The notes under the pieces: generated by a model | Told to the model about the DNA's origin: nothing | Seen by the model: only the letters and a program-made list of their open reading frames with translations | Databases searched by the model: none | Shown: piece by piece, positions 51,892 through 62,627 of the stretch | How the letters are laid out: each line of letters opens with the position of its first letter | Position numbering within the stretch: position 1 is the stretch's first letter | Made by a program: the position numbers and the translations under genes | Assembly (NCBI GenBank): GCA_018287875.1 | Contig: JAGVVL010000001.1 | Span: 1,860,001-1,924,000 of the forward strand | Direction of reading: 5' to 3' | From: Nigrospora sphaerica | Taxonomy: Eukaryota > Ascomycota > Sordariomycetes > Amphisphaeriales > Apiosporaceae | Length of the DNA stretch: 64,000 bases

Positions 51892-53704
51892 GCGCTGCGA
51901 TATTCCATCTAGCATCGGGACTACCGGCGCCGAACGGCAGTAACGAAAGCCCTGGACATGGCGGTACTGCGTCTTGGCTTGGCCGACATTGCCCGTTCAG
52001 ACGAATATAAGGCGCAGACAATAGCAGTTACCGGCCCTAAATACTCCAGGTGCATACATAGGAATGGGCTGGCTGGCTGGCTGGCTTGGGCCTGTGAAGA
52101 GTAAATAGACATTGAATAGGACTGACCGACTGGCATGACTTTCAAGGATGCGTCTATCTATCCACCCGTTTTGCGGAGGGTGGACGGAATAGTGGTCAGG
52201 TTCCCCACGTCCTACCGAATCCGGCCAACAGATTCCCTTGACAACTCATCCGTATCTCTCTAGTATGTAGGGGCAGTGCACAGACTTTTTGTATCTGCTG
52301 TCTGCTACCTTATCTGGGTCCATCCTAGGCACGTGTAAAAAAGGCCGATGTTTCCTGAGGAGGTGATAGGTGAGTATGGACTTGCTCAAGCGTGTTGAAT
52401 CTACAGTACGAGGGTTAGTGAGCCCATGTACGGGCGGCTGAAGTCTAGACTCACATACATACCTCCTTACTGCATGCCCAACCTGCCCGACCCCAAAGCA
52501 TTAGCACCACATATGGAGCCTCTTCGCCTCCTTGATGGAACTCAAGTCACGTACTTCTTCGTATTATAAAAGTACCCACTTGCCGGCAGCTACCCGACTA
52601 TGTCTGAACCGACTTACCAGATTGGTAGTTCCGCAAGTAGGTACTGTACATACAGTTTGCACTAGGGCGGAACGGGAAGGGATGTGACGCCCACCGGCTC
52701 TTGAATCCCACGCCGTGGACCGAATGAGCTCGAAATGCCATCATCTTGTTGTAAGACCTCCACGAGGCGGCTCTTCCAAGCATCACGACCGCCGTCGATC
52801 CCCGCGCGCAAACTGCTTGGCCGGCTGCGGACCAGGGCGACCGGAAGGTATGATCTCGCATCGCGTCCCCCGCTGGAGAGGCGGACTGGGGGGGGAGCAT
52901 CCGTCGGCCAGGACCAGCGCGGCGGCCACATTGGCAACCTAACCCCACGAGGATCCGGACCAGGAGGAAGAGCGGGAGAGCGCGAGGCGGCGTGGGACAG
53001 AGTGATTGGTTCGAAAATGGGTCCAAAGTGCCCACCTGCGTATCGGCCTCGTACAGTTGCAATTGCAACCTCCACGTAATAACGCGTCTGAGCACACAAG
53101 GCTGTCGGCCGCGGGGTCGTGGACCAGCAAAGAATGGACGCTCGGGTGCATGGACAGGGACGCACAGCAGTCTCGCGGGCCTTTAGCTCCCCCTATTCAC
53201 GTCAGGCGGTCTCGCAGCTTCCGGCAGCTCTGCTTCGCGCCCCGGCCCCGGGGCGCATACAGCCAACCAGTAGGAGAGCACAACACCGCCCGAAGCCGGA
53301 CCTTTTTCACGCTGGTAACGCAGTTTCGTTAGTGGCGCCGTCCGTCACTTGACACGGCGACAGACGTCAACCCCCTGACGCAGCAGCGTGCACGATCATG
53401 ATCCCGTGGCAATGCTTGCTTAAAGGGCCAGAAGAACCCCCCCTCTCCTTCTCTGGTTTGCTTGTCGTGTCTGTTCCTCAGCGCTCTCGCTACGTGTTTC
53501 CCGCTGGAGGTCTTTAGGCTCAAGGTTTTGAGACTGCTCGCCTGTCTCCTTCTCTCTCGCAGCCCGCCACGCCCGGGGGTTTTCCTTTATTCTTTTCCCT
53601 GATTCGTAGGCCGTCTGTTGCCGCGGGCCGCTCTTGTCCGAATCCTCCGTGACATGCTCTTATCCTCGCTGTTGTCCTGAGCCCTCCCCGTGCACCGCCA
53701 GCCC
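51892..53704. other. Spacer upstream of the DUF5519 gene, no gene seen
   Basis: 1.8 kb with opposed short frames at 52598-53186 that look non-coding. It is probably the rpn13 3' UTR and the promoter and leader of the next gene. Confidence 0.55.
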
Positions 53705-54604
53705 ATGTCCCTCTCCCTCACGCAGGCTGCCCCCGCTGGGTCGCCTCTCGAGGTCGGCACGTCGAAGAGCCATGACGATGCCTTGACGCTGAGCGTGGCC
53801 ATACGGCAGGACCCTCTATCCATCACGCTGGACGGGCCGGCCATCTTCAGCCTCGCTACCTGTCTCATTGTTAGCCTGCACCTCTTCCAGCCGACGGTCG
53901 TGGTGCTGCTGATCGCCCTCGGCCCCGTCCTCCTGTACATCCAGAACGACTATTACAACTACCTAAGACTGGGCCCGGGCGGCACGCCGGCCACGTTCCA
54001 GGGCTACGTCCGCATCAACTGGTTCAAGCTGTGGGCCTTGCGGGATCCTTTCCAGCCTCTGCAGGCGGACCCCACGATAGAACCGGCCCGGGGAATCCTG
54101 CGGGGGCGGCCGCTGCCTTATCGCTGCGGACCTCGGCCTACCGTGGTGGGCATCGCGCCCCAGCGCCAGGTGGACCAGCCCGGTTCGCGAGAATGCTACA
54201 CGAAGCTGCGCCGCATCCTCGAGGCCCACGGCAACAAGCACCAGGACAGCATCGGCGTGGGCACCTCTTGCTTCGAGAAGCACGGCATGGGCTTATTCGC
54301 CCGGTTCCCCTTCAACAACACCTGTCAGGGCGAGATCTGCCACGTGCACAACTCGGACTTTGCCATGCACATGAACCTGCACCCCGACGACGTTAAGGAG
54401 GTCCTGCAAAAAGGCTGGGGACAACGGCACCCGCTCGCGTTTGAGGGCGGCTGGTTGAAGATGCCGGTGCCGCGCCAGTTTGTCATGGTCTACGCCCCCC
54501 GGAGCATCGAGGAGGTTGAGGTCGTGTGTCAGATCATCCGGGCCGCCGGCTGGTGGGTGATGGCCAAGGATCTCGAGATTGATACGGGCTTGAACAGAGC
54601 ATGA
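53705..54604 (+). CDS. DUF5519 (luciferase-fold domain) membrane-anchored protein
   Basis: Intronless, 299 aa from ATG 53705, the first ATG of the open frame. Seen: a hydrophobic segment at about residues 45-79, then YYNYLRLGPGGTPATFQGY, which marks the start of the conserved domain. Other conserved blocks are GIAPQRQVDQP, GTSCFEKHGMGLFA, CQGEICHVHNSDFAMHMNLHP, and GWGQRHPLA. FVMVYAPRSIEE and a C-terminal IIRAAGWWV complete it. This order matches fungal proteins with the luciferase-related DUF5519 domain. The family's biochemical role is not established. The conserved His-rich HVHNSD...MHMNLHP stretch suggests a binding or catalytic site, which is inference. Membrane attachment is predicted from hydrophobicity only. 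Confidence 0.8.
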   Translation: MSLSLTQAAPAGSPLEVGTSKSHDDALTLSVAIRQDPLSITLDGPAIFSLATCLIVSLHLFQPTVVVLLIALGPVLLYIQNDYYNYLRLGPGGTPATFQGYVRINWFKLWALRDPFQPLQADPTIEPARGILRGRPLPYRCGPRPTVVGIAPQRQVDQPGSRECYTKLRRILEAHGNKHQDSIGVGTSCFEKHGMGLFARFPFNNTCQGEICHVHNSDFAMHMNLHPDDVKEVLQKGWGQRHPLAFEGGWLKMPVPRQFVMVYAPRSIEEVEVVCQIIRAAGWWVMAKDLEIDTGLNRA

Positions 54605-55254
54605 AGGCGACCCCTAGGAATTCTAGTAGCAGCACAAAACCGAAACGCTTGGCTTGCCGCCGCTCCATCAATATTTTGACTCGTGATATGGGGTGCCTTC
54701 GTTCTTCGCGCGTACTCTCGCGCATGTGTACCACATCTGATGTTCAAGGCTAACATTGGTGGGGGGGGGGGGACGCGCATCCAGCATTTGTAGGAACTTT
54801 TCCTGTGTCAAAGCTGGGTACCTGTATTGTAACCTGGGTTTCCTCGAGGCAGCGTACCTGATACTCAATTACCTCATGCACCTGTTTTTCAAGTTGTAAC
54901 AAAGATCCATCCTTCATTGGTACGAGTGCCCGCGTGCAAGAAGGAAGGTCGTGCGTAACCTGCCTTATTACCTTATATTCGTCGTTCCCATGTTCTTTCC
55001 ATGATGTCGGGCATCCACCCGTCGCCCCATTGCCTCCAACCCCACTATAAAGTTGGCACAACCCCGGACCCGAGGGTTCCAGCTGGAGGCTTCCCGTTTG
55101 TGCCCCCCCGTTTGTTTACTGGAATGCGCCGGGGAAAAGAACGAGTACGACTACGAGCTTAAACAACCACTGCCAACCCAACCCCCAGAGCACTCACTAC
55201 AAGGCCCAGGGAGCTTGAATCGACTGCGCCTTGTCCTCGGAACAATCCATCACC
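54605..55254. other. Spacer between DUF5519 and cus2 genes
   Basis: 650 bp with a G run at about 54760-54772. No gene is seen. Confidence 0.6.
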
Positions 55255-56382
55255 ATGGCGACCGAAGCCGCGCCGGCCCCCGAAGCAGCGCCGGCCCTCT
55301 CGTTTCCCACCGACCCGGCCGAGTTCGACAGCGACCACCGGATATCCTTCTCGAGACTCGACAACAAGTTCGTTGCCGTGCAAGACGATGGTAGCGAGTT
55401 CGAGTTCGATACGCAGCTGAAGCGCTGGATCCCCATCATCGACGAGGAGCTCCTGGAACAACAGCGACTGGCCTACGGCGGAGGCGACGACCATTCCGAC
55501 ACGGAAGCGCCGCAGCCCAACAAGAAGCGCAAACGAGCGGCCGCAAACAGCGAGCGCGCCTCGAAGAAGCCCAAACAGAACACGGCCGTCTACGTCACCG
55601 GTCTACCGCTGGACGCCACCGTCGACGAGGTCCACGATGTCTTTTCGCGGAAGTGCGGCGTGATTGCCGAGGAGATTGACAGCGGGCGCCCGCGCATCAA
55701 GCTTTACACCGACGCCGAGGGCAACTTCAAGGGCGACGCCCTCATCGTTTTCTTCAAGCCGCAGAGTGTGGAAATGGCGATTATGCTGTTGGACGATACC
55801 GACTTTCGATACTCGGCGTCGGGCCTCCCGAGCGGCAAGATGAAGGTGCAGGCCGCCGAGTCGAGTTACAAGAAGACGCAGCACGAAGAGGGCGCCGGCG
55901 AGGGGGGCGAGAGCAACGGCACAGCTCCGAAGCCCCGGGATCGCGCGCGCGAGCACGACAAACAGAAGATCATCAAGCGTACGCAGAAGCTGGACCGCAA
56001 GCTGGCCGACTGGGACGACGACGACCCGTACGGGGGCCAGCTCGAGACGGCGGCGAAAAAGGACCGGCTGGTCGTCCTGCGCCACATGTTCACCCTACAA
56101 GAGTTGGAGGAAGACCCGGCTGCCCTCCTCGAGATTAAAGAAGACATCCGCGAGGAGTGCGCCAAACTAGGACCCGTCACGAACGTGGTGCTGTACGACC
56201 TGGAGGAGGACGGAGTCGTTAGTGTCAAGTTCAAAACGCCCGAAGCGGCCGAGGCCTGTGTGGCCATGATGGACGGCAGGGCCTTCGACGGCAGGACGGT
56301 CAGAGCGACCATCGGGACCGGGGGCATGCGGTTTCGCAAATCGGGCGCCGGCCAAAACGATGAAGACGCCGCAGAGGTATAA
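55255..56382 (+). CDS. cus2: Splicing factor Cus2/Tat-SF1, U2 snRNP-associated
   Basis: Intronless, 375 aa. The start at 55255 sits in a good context (caccATGGcg); the frame is open upstream but unsupported. Seen: an N-terminal acidic region with SFSRLDNKFVAVQDD and FEFDTQLKRWIPIIDEELL; a basic nuclear-localisation-like PNKKRKRAA; RRM1 at about 113-205 (TAVYVTGLPLDATVDEV, then FKGDALIVFF); a charged linker; and a second RRM of UHM type at about 275-360 with MDGRAFDGRTVRA, where the R-x-F loop of U2AF-homology motifs is present. Known: Cus2/Tat-SF1 binds SF3b155/Hsh155 through its UHM and helps U2 snRNP reach its active form before Prp5 acts. Confidence 0.9.
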   Translation: MATEAAPAPEAAPALSFPTDPAEFDSDHRISFSRLDNKFVAVQDDGSEFEFDTQLKRWIPIIDEELLEQQRLAYGGGDDHSDTEAPQPNKKRKRAAANSERASKKPKQNTAVYVTGLPLDATVDEVHDVFSRKCGVIAEEIDSGRPRIKLYTDAEGNFKGDALIVFFKPQSVEMAIMLLDDTDFRYSASGLPSGKMKVQAAESSYKKTQHEEGAGEGGESNGTAPKPRDRAREHDKQKIIKRTQKLDRKLADWDDDDPYGGQLETAAKKDRLVVLRHMFTLQELEEDPAALLEIKEDIREECAKLGPVTNVVLYDLEEDGVVSVKFKTPEAAEACVAMMDGRAFDGRTVRATIGTGGMRFRKSGAGQNDEDAAEV

Positions 56383-58274
56383 CATGCCCGGCGGGGGCCA
56401 TTGTAGGCGCTACCTACCCGACCATTTATTAATTAAGCCAGCCGTACGAGAACGGTGTCTCTTTTCGGGTGGCCTCGCCAAAGGTGTGAGCAGCACAACG
56501 CTTGAGGCTCGGCCGCTCGGGATGAGTAGACACGGTGCAGCAGGCCGTCCAGTTTGCACGTGGGCACGAACCGGCGGGGGTAGCCGGGCATCCAGACCGA
56601 GTTAAGACACGAGATCGACATAGTTGAGGAGGCGCTTCTGCCACACCGATGGCACCGTTGCCGTCAGAGCGGTGATCAGCTCCATGAACCAGGAGGCGTC
56701 GGCGAGGGATCGCAGTCTATCTACTTAGGCAAATATCTACCTTGTAAGCAGCTAGTTGTATATGAATTTTCTACATGTCTTGCCCACAGACGCGGGGGCA
56801 AGGCCACCTCATATCGCGACCCAATCGAGGGAGTCCATGTTCGAGACGATAACACCGTTTTCTCTCGCGTACATGTGTTTCTATCGTCGGACGCCGGCCT
56901 CGTGTGGGAAGGCTGGGCCGGGATTTCGTTCGTTCGTGCTGGGACGTGCATGGAGCGGATCCCATGCGGCGCGTGGGAGGTTGGGACCGGCTTTCCAACT
57001 TTTCTACGTCGGGTACCCGTATAACGTGGCTACTACTATAAAGAAGAAACGGGCGCGGGGTCGTGGCCCCAAAACCACGGACTCGAGACATAGTGACGCG
57101 GCCACGGCAGCTGCACGGGTAAGACGTCGGGCTCGTGTTGCCGTGCGCTGCCATATTCCCGCCGTGCGACGGAGGGCGTTCGAGGCGAATTCCGGCGGCC
57201 TCATTGGTCAGACAGGCGCCCGCTCGACGAATGCCTTGCATGGCGCCTCTGGCGATTTCGGCACGTGCATGGCCGGTCCGTCGGTGGCACAGAGAGAGAA
57301 TTGCTGGTGTTGCTCCTGACAACTGTGACAGGCAGCGGCGGCAGGGCACAGGGATGCTTTCATCTGAGGACGGGTTGCCAATCACAGCCCTGTAATGGAT
57401 GGACAGGCCGGCCTGGCTGGGCCGGTCTCTTCGCCCCCGGGCTGTCCAGGGGGGGGCGCAACCAGCAGACGGGATCTCTCAAGTCGCAAACTATGTACCT
57501 AAAAACAAGGAAGCGATTTCGATCAACCAGGTTGCGGGGCGATGGAGCATTGCTTGCGCAGCGCACACCCGTGCCCATCGAGAGAGCGCCTGGCAAGATC
57601 CATGAAGTGGCAGTAAAGTAGCACCGTGGCCCATAGTTCCATGCCCATACCCCGTATCTGCAATGGGCGGCGCCATGCAGCCACGCAAGCCCTGTATCTT
57701 TGGATGCCAATGTTTTTGTTCTCTCGCGCTGCCATCTCTCCCCATTCCCTCCGCTCTCATCCTTTACCCGCCCTCTGCCCCTCCGTCGTCCGCGTCGCTG
57801 CTGTTGCAATCTCCTCCGGTAGCCCGTCGCGTTTTTTCCCACAACCTCCCATCTGTGCTCCGTTGGAACGGGGAACGGTGACGTTGCGGTTTTGGGTCCC
57901 GGTGGATCGAGTGGGCCACCCGCCCTCTCTCCAGCCTCTTCGCAACCTCTTGAACGCCTCCGGGGCATGAATTACACACTTCCATAACCTACTTCTTGGA
58001 ACATACTCACCCTCAAGGACTGGCTATTCCCTCCCTTGCTTCCATCCTTCGCCCCGCCCGTCTATCGTGTGCTCCTTGGCATGCTGCCGCGCGTGAGCGT
58101 CCTACTTCATTGACGCGAGCCGTCTCGCAACTTGTTGCTTGGGTACAGTCCCATCCGCCTTATGCTGATCGGCGCGGGGCCGCGACTGACTTTGACTGCG
58201 TGCGCCAGGAGGTAGCCTACGCAAAGGAAGGGCTGCACCGGGCCTTTCTCCGACTCCCAAGTCGCCCCTCCGCC
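56383..58274. other. Spacer upstream of the DUF3405 gene, no gene seen
   Basis: 1.9 kb. Several overlapping frames on opposite strands (56756-57385, 57360-57968) have no recognisable protein features. The DUF3405 frame is open back to about 57996 but has no ATG before 58275. Confidence 0.55.
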
Positions 58275-60977
58275 ATGGCGACCTTCTCTCTCAACCCGCT
58301 GCGCTCGCGCGAGCCCAAATCCAAACTCCCCGTATACGAGCGGTTCGAGGGCAAGGAACGCGACTCCAACGACTCGTACGACGACTCGGACTATGATTCC
58401 GACGCCACATCGTCCCCCAGCACCAGCAACTCGCGGCAGACCTCGGCATCCGTTTCCGCGACGCCCCTGATGGCTCGGAAAACGCTGTCGTTACCGCGGC
58501 GCGCAGGCCGCCCGTTCGGCTACCGTCTGCCCAACAAAGTAATGCGCTATCTGTGCTTCGGACTGGTGTCGACAATTCTCCTTCTCATCTTCAGCCTGGT
58601 CCGGGCCAGCCGTAACGAGAACCATCGGCTGGTCAACGGCCTGGTCATGAAGCGCCCGCCGCCGCCGCCGGTGTGGGAGTCGTACCCTTTCCTCACCCGG
58701 TACTACGGAGGCATCCGGAACTTGGTGTCTTTCCAAAGAAACGTCCCCGAGTACCCCCGCCCCGAGGACGAGCTGCCCATTGATAAGCTGGCTTTCGTCA
58801 ACTTCACCCACTCAGACGATGCCGGCGAGTCCGAGAAGCGGGACATCCCCCCGAGTAAAGTCTTTGTGGATCACCCTAAGAGCGTCTTCAAGATGAACCC
58901 TGAGGCCATCAGCGAGTGCTTCTTGGACCCAGAGAAGAAGCTGCGCGTCCCCCCCATCCGGTACTACGAGGGACGGCCCAATGGGTTTCCCGAGCCGGCA
59001 GTCGGCTCCTATGAACTATTTAACATCAACGAGGACATCTGCTACGAACGCTACGGTCGATACGGCCCCTATGGATTCGGCTACTCGCAGCGCAGCGGTG
59101 GGCTTGGCATCGGAGAGCATGGCGAGAGGCAGGGCGCAGAGTCGACCTGGGAGAAGGTCCCCCAGGTGGACTGGCGGACCATGAACTGGGCCGATGCGCA
59201 GAGGCGCTGCTTCCAGGCCAATGCCGATCGGTACAAGCCTCTGCCGAAGCGCATGCCACCGCCCCACGGTTACTTTGTGGATGATGTTTTCGTCAGCTCC
59301 ACCCTCGTGGCCCGCGATGGCCCCCAAGAGCCGGCTGCTGCTGGGGAGAAGCCCAAAGCCGGAGCCCCTAAGGGAGCGGCTGCCGATGAGAAGCTCAAGG
59401 CCGACGCTCTCAAGGGCACCCTCGCCGAGGAGAAGCCCAAGGCTGAAGCCCCCAAAGGAGCGGCTGCCGATGAGAAGCTTAAAGCCGACGCCGCCAAGGG
59501 CGCCGCCTCGGAGGGAAAGCCCAAGGATGATGCCACCAAGGGCAAAGCTGTCGAAAAGCTGCCGCGAACGGCCGTGGTGGTGCGCTGCTGGGATGAGTTC
59601 TGGTTCCGGCAGGAAGACATCATGAACATCCGGTCGCTGATCACCGAACTCTCGTTGGCCTCTGGAGGTCGGTATGATGTGCACCTACTTGTCCAGGTCA
59701 AGAATGACGCCATGTACCCCATCTGGGCGGACGCCGAAACGTACGAGAGGAGGATCCGGGATCGCATTCCCGCCGAATTCCAGGGCCTCGTGACTCTCTG
59801 GACCGAGACGCAGATGCTGGCCTTGTATCAGGGCATTTACGACGTGTATGCGCGGGGCCCTGACCTGCCCGTGCATGGCGTGTACCGTGGGCTTTCCATG
59901 GCCCTGCAGCACTTTGCCTACCAGCACCCCGAATACGATTACTACTGGCAATGGGAAATGGACATCCGCTACACCGGCCACTATTACGACCTATTCTCCA
60001 AGGTCGAAAACTGGGCCAGGGAGCAGCCTCGCAAGGGCCTCTGGGAGCGTGGCGGAAGATTCTACCTGCCGTCGGTCCACGGCACCTGGGAGGACTTCAA
60101 GCAGATGGCGCGCGTGCAAACGGAAATGGGAACCGCCGGCGCCGACAACATCTGGGCTGGGGTCCCGAAGGGAAAGAATAACAAGCCACCCGCGCCCAGC
60201 CGTGGCGGTACGTTCGTTTGGGGGCCGCAGCGGCCCAAGGAGGAGGGCGATTGGTTCGAGCCTGAAAACGACCCCGTACCACCGACGGCCATGGACCGGG
60301 ACAAGTACGTTTGGGGTGTGGGCGAGGATGCCGACTACATCACCTTCAACCCCATGTTCGACCCCGAAGGCACGACGTGGGGTTTGGCCGACGACATCAC
60401 GGGGTACAACACAACGCGGGAGAAGCCGCCGCGACGTGCCAACATCATCACGGCCTCGCGTCTCTCGCGCCGCCTGTTGATGACTATGCACCGCGAAACG
60501 GCCTTCAAGAAGCACTTTGCCTTCCCCGAAATGTGGCCGGCCACGGTCGCTCTACACCACGGGTACAAGGCCATTTACGTACCGCACCCTCTGTATGTGG
60601 ACCGCGAGTGGCCGACGGCCGTGCTCGCGCAGACTCTGAACAACGGCAAGGATGGCGCGACCGGCGGATCGCGCACCTCGGTATTTGGCGACCGCGAACA
60701 CAACCTCCGGGGCCTCTCGTGGTTCTACGACTCGGGCTTCTCGCCCAATCTGTACAGACGCTGGCTGGGACTCAAGGTCAACAACGACGGCGGCGAGGAG
60801 TTCGAGCTCACGGCAGACCCGAGCAAGGATGGCAGCACCCCCGGCAAGATGCGCGGCGGCGAGGGCCGCATGTGCCTGCCGCCTGTCCTGCTACACCCCG
60901 TCAAGGACGTCGACCTGCCCGTGGAGGAGTTGATAAATGACGACGCCGAGGTCCCCGAGTCGGACCCGGCAGCCTAG
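58275..60977 (+). CDS. DUF3405 type II membrane protein (glycosyltransferase-like)
   Basis: Intronless, 900 aa. The start at 58275 has a good context (cgccATGGcg) and is the first ATG. Seen: a cytosolic Ser/Asp-rich N-terminus, one membrane segment at about residues 91-109 (RYLCFGLVSTILLLIFSLVR), then a lumenal stem. The DUF3405 core starts near residue 430 with RTAVVVRCWDEFWFRQEDI and contains GRYDVHLLVQVKND, YRGLSMALQHFAYQHPEYDYYWQWEMDIRYTGHYYDL split over two blocks, and RGGRFYLPSVHGTWEDF. The WEMDIRY acidic motif is DxD-like. Known: the family is fungal, widespread and uncharacterised. The topology and WEMD motif suggest a Golgi glycosyltransferase, which is inference. A Lys/Ala repeat insertion lies in the stem at about 357-427. 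Confidence 0.87.
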   Translation: MATFSLNPLRSREPKSKLPVYERFEGKERDSNDSYDDSDYDSDATSSPSTSNSRQTSASVSATPLMARKTLSLPRRAGRPFGYRLPNKVMRYLCFGLVSTILLLIFSLVRASRNENHRLVNGLVMKRPPPPPVWESYPFLTRYYGGIRNLVSFQRNVPEYPRPEDELPIDKLAFVNFTHSDDAGESEKRDIPPSKVFVDHPKSVFKMNPEAISECFLDPEKKLRVPPIRYYEGRPNGFPEPAVGSYELFNINEDICYERYGRYGPYGFGYSQRSGGLGIGEHGERQGAESTWEKVPQVDWRTMNWADAQRRCFQANADRYKPLPKRMPPPHGYFVDDVFVSSTLVARDGPQEPAAAGEKPKAGAPKGAAADEKLKADALKGTLAEEKPKAEAPKGAAADEKLKADAAKGAASEGKPKDDATKGKAVEKLPRTAVVVRCWDEFWFRQEDIMNIRSLITELSLASGGRYDVHLLVQVKNDAMYPIWADAETYERRIRDRIPAEFQGLVTLWTETQMLALYQGIYDVYARGPDLPVHGVYRGLSMALQHFAYQHPEYDYYWQWEMDIRYTGHYYDLFSKVENWAREQPRKGLWERGGRFYLPSVHGTWEDFKQMARVQTEMGTAGADNIWAGVPKGKNNKPPAPSRGGTFVWGPQRPKEEGDWFEPENDPVPPTAMDRDKYVWGVGEDADYITFNPMFDPEGTTWGLADDITGYNTTREKPPRRANIITASRLSRRLLMTMHRETAFKKHFAFPEMWPATVALHHGYKAIYVPHPLYVDREWPTAVLAQTLNNGKDGATGGSRTSVFGDREHNLRGLSWFYDSGFSPNLYRRWLGLKVNNDGGEEFELTADPSKDGSTPGKMRGGEGRMCLPPVLLHPVKDVDLPVEELINDDAEVPESDPAA
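59344..59556 (+). repeat. Coding 14-aa Lys/Ala-rich repeats, five copies
   Basis: Five consecutive 14-residue units of the type EKPKAEAPKGAAAD / EKLKADALKGTLAE, with alternating subtypes that make a 28-residue (84-bp) superunit. They lie in the stem of the DUF3405 protein just before its conserved core. Confidence 0.85.
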
Positions 60978-61637
60978 AGACGTGAACATGACGGCGCCGC
61001 GAAATCGTATATAGATACACACATGACGGGTTGGGATGGGCGGCTTCTCATGTGGCGTCAGGTGTTTGTTTCCCACGACCTGATAACAGCGTTGCGGGTT
61101 GATCTGTGCTTTTGTCTTTTTTCTCGTTGGCTTTACAGCTAGAGGGGGAACGGTGTTTTGTCGGCTTGGAAAACCCAGCCAACTATACCCCCGGAGCGCG
61201 TGACGTGTGCTCGAGTATAATATCTAGACGATGTACATACTACCGAGTGAATTCCCGACGGGGAGATGTTGGATAAAGAATCAAACCTACATACCCATTC
61301 AAATCCTCGCTTACCCGCTGGCCTTTCACAGGCATCCGTGATCCCGTCTCAATTGACCCCCTCCTCCAACAGCGTTTGGGGGCATTTGGATGATGAATAC
61401 CACAGGGTGTGGCATTGCAAGCGAATGGCAAAACTTGAAGATGGGCATTGGTCCAGGAACGAGACGTCTATTGACTCTGGTCGCCTCCAAGAAACCAGTA
61501 CCGTACGATCGAATGACGGAGGAGAACTGTTGGCACGGACACAGGCATGCTGTATGAAAGGTGGGCAAACAAACAAAACAGCCAAAAAAAAAAAGAAGTT
61601 ACATCATCTGTCTGATCACGCAACTGAGGACACAGTT
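60978..61637. other. 3' flank of the DUF3405 gene
   Basis: 660 bp. No coding frame is seen. Confidence 0.6.
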
Positions 61638-61708
61638 GCTGTGAGGGGGAATCGAACCCCCGTCTCAAGCTTGGAAGGCTAGAATGATAACCACTACACT
61701 ATCACAGC
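61638..61708 (-). tRNA. tRNA-Gly (anticodon UCC), no intron
   Basis: On the minus strand the 71-nt sequence folds as a cloverleaf. The 7-bp acceptor stem is GCTGTGA/TCACAGC and the D-arm contains AGTGGTTAT. The anticodon loop CTTCCAA gives anticodon TCC, and the T-arm is GGGGG-TTCGATT-CCCCC. The D-arm and T-loop carry the usual A-box and B-box promoter elements (GTTCGATTCC). The anticodon stem has one T-T mismatch at the 28-42 pair. It would read GGA codons. Confidence 0.93.
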
Positions 61709-62627
61709 TGATTATGTAAATGTTGTGTTTAAGAAAACATGTATTCTTAGATCCGGAGAGAAGGGGCCGGACGTAACGCCAATGTAACAGCGTGGCCAAC
61801 AGGGCTTGTGGAGGATGAACTCAGCCAGAACTACCTAACTGCATCGTCACGTGCGGCGGGGCCCCTCCCCTTGGGTCTGTTCCCCCTTGGGGGAAGCGCG
61901 AAGAGAGAGAGGGGGGGGGGAGAGGCATAAGCCAGAAAGAGTTCCGGGGCCGACGGGAGCGGACGGGGACGACGACGAGCCCACGCTTTTCTTTGCTTTG
62001 GGGTTCCCAAACCCCGGAAGCTAAACGCAGCCCGTGGTCAGCCGAGCAAGGAAACAACCCATCTATATCGTGCAAACGTGGTCTCAGAGTCTCACGCACC
62101 GGGCCGGACGTGGTCGGACAATTGGGACCAGGGATCGGATCCGTACGGAGGCACGCATCTCCACACCTGCTTGGCTACCTAATCACGCAGTCGCTACTCA
62201 AGAAACCGTTGGGCTTCGCGAACAGTGTCGTTTCGGAAAGCTGTGTGGGCTTTGGTGCGAGCAGGCGACCGCCTTCGTGAAGCGAGTGGTACCTGGAATA
62301 TTGCATCCACAGTCCCGGCGGCTTTTACGTGGCAACCTTACATGGGACTCACGAGGCAGACGGGTGAGCCGAGTCGTAAGGGTCTCTCGGAATCGTGGCG
62401 TGGGCTGGCTGACGGGAATAGCAATTGCTACTCGTTTACAAAGCTGTAGGTAGGCCTGACACAGTCGCCAATGAGGCAATTGTACATAGCCCCCACGCAT
62501 CTCGTTATCTCGTGGCACCCCAATCTCTTTCGGCATGCGCCGTGATAATACCAACCCTTTTCCGAGCCGTGTACATGACGCCCAGGTTTTCCTTCCTCTT
62601 CAAGCTGGCGGACGAGGCCCTCGCCTT
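61709..62627. other. Spacer between the tRNA and emp24
   Basis: 920 bp with a G run at about 61908-61920. No gene is seen; the right part is the emp24 3' UTR. Confidence 0.6.

Noticed and set aside
57996..58274. 93-codon in-frame extension of the DUF3405 protein
   Set aside because: There is no ATG before 58275, which itself has a strong start context.
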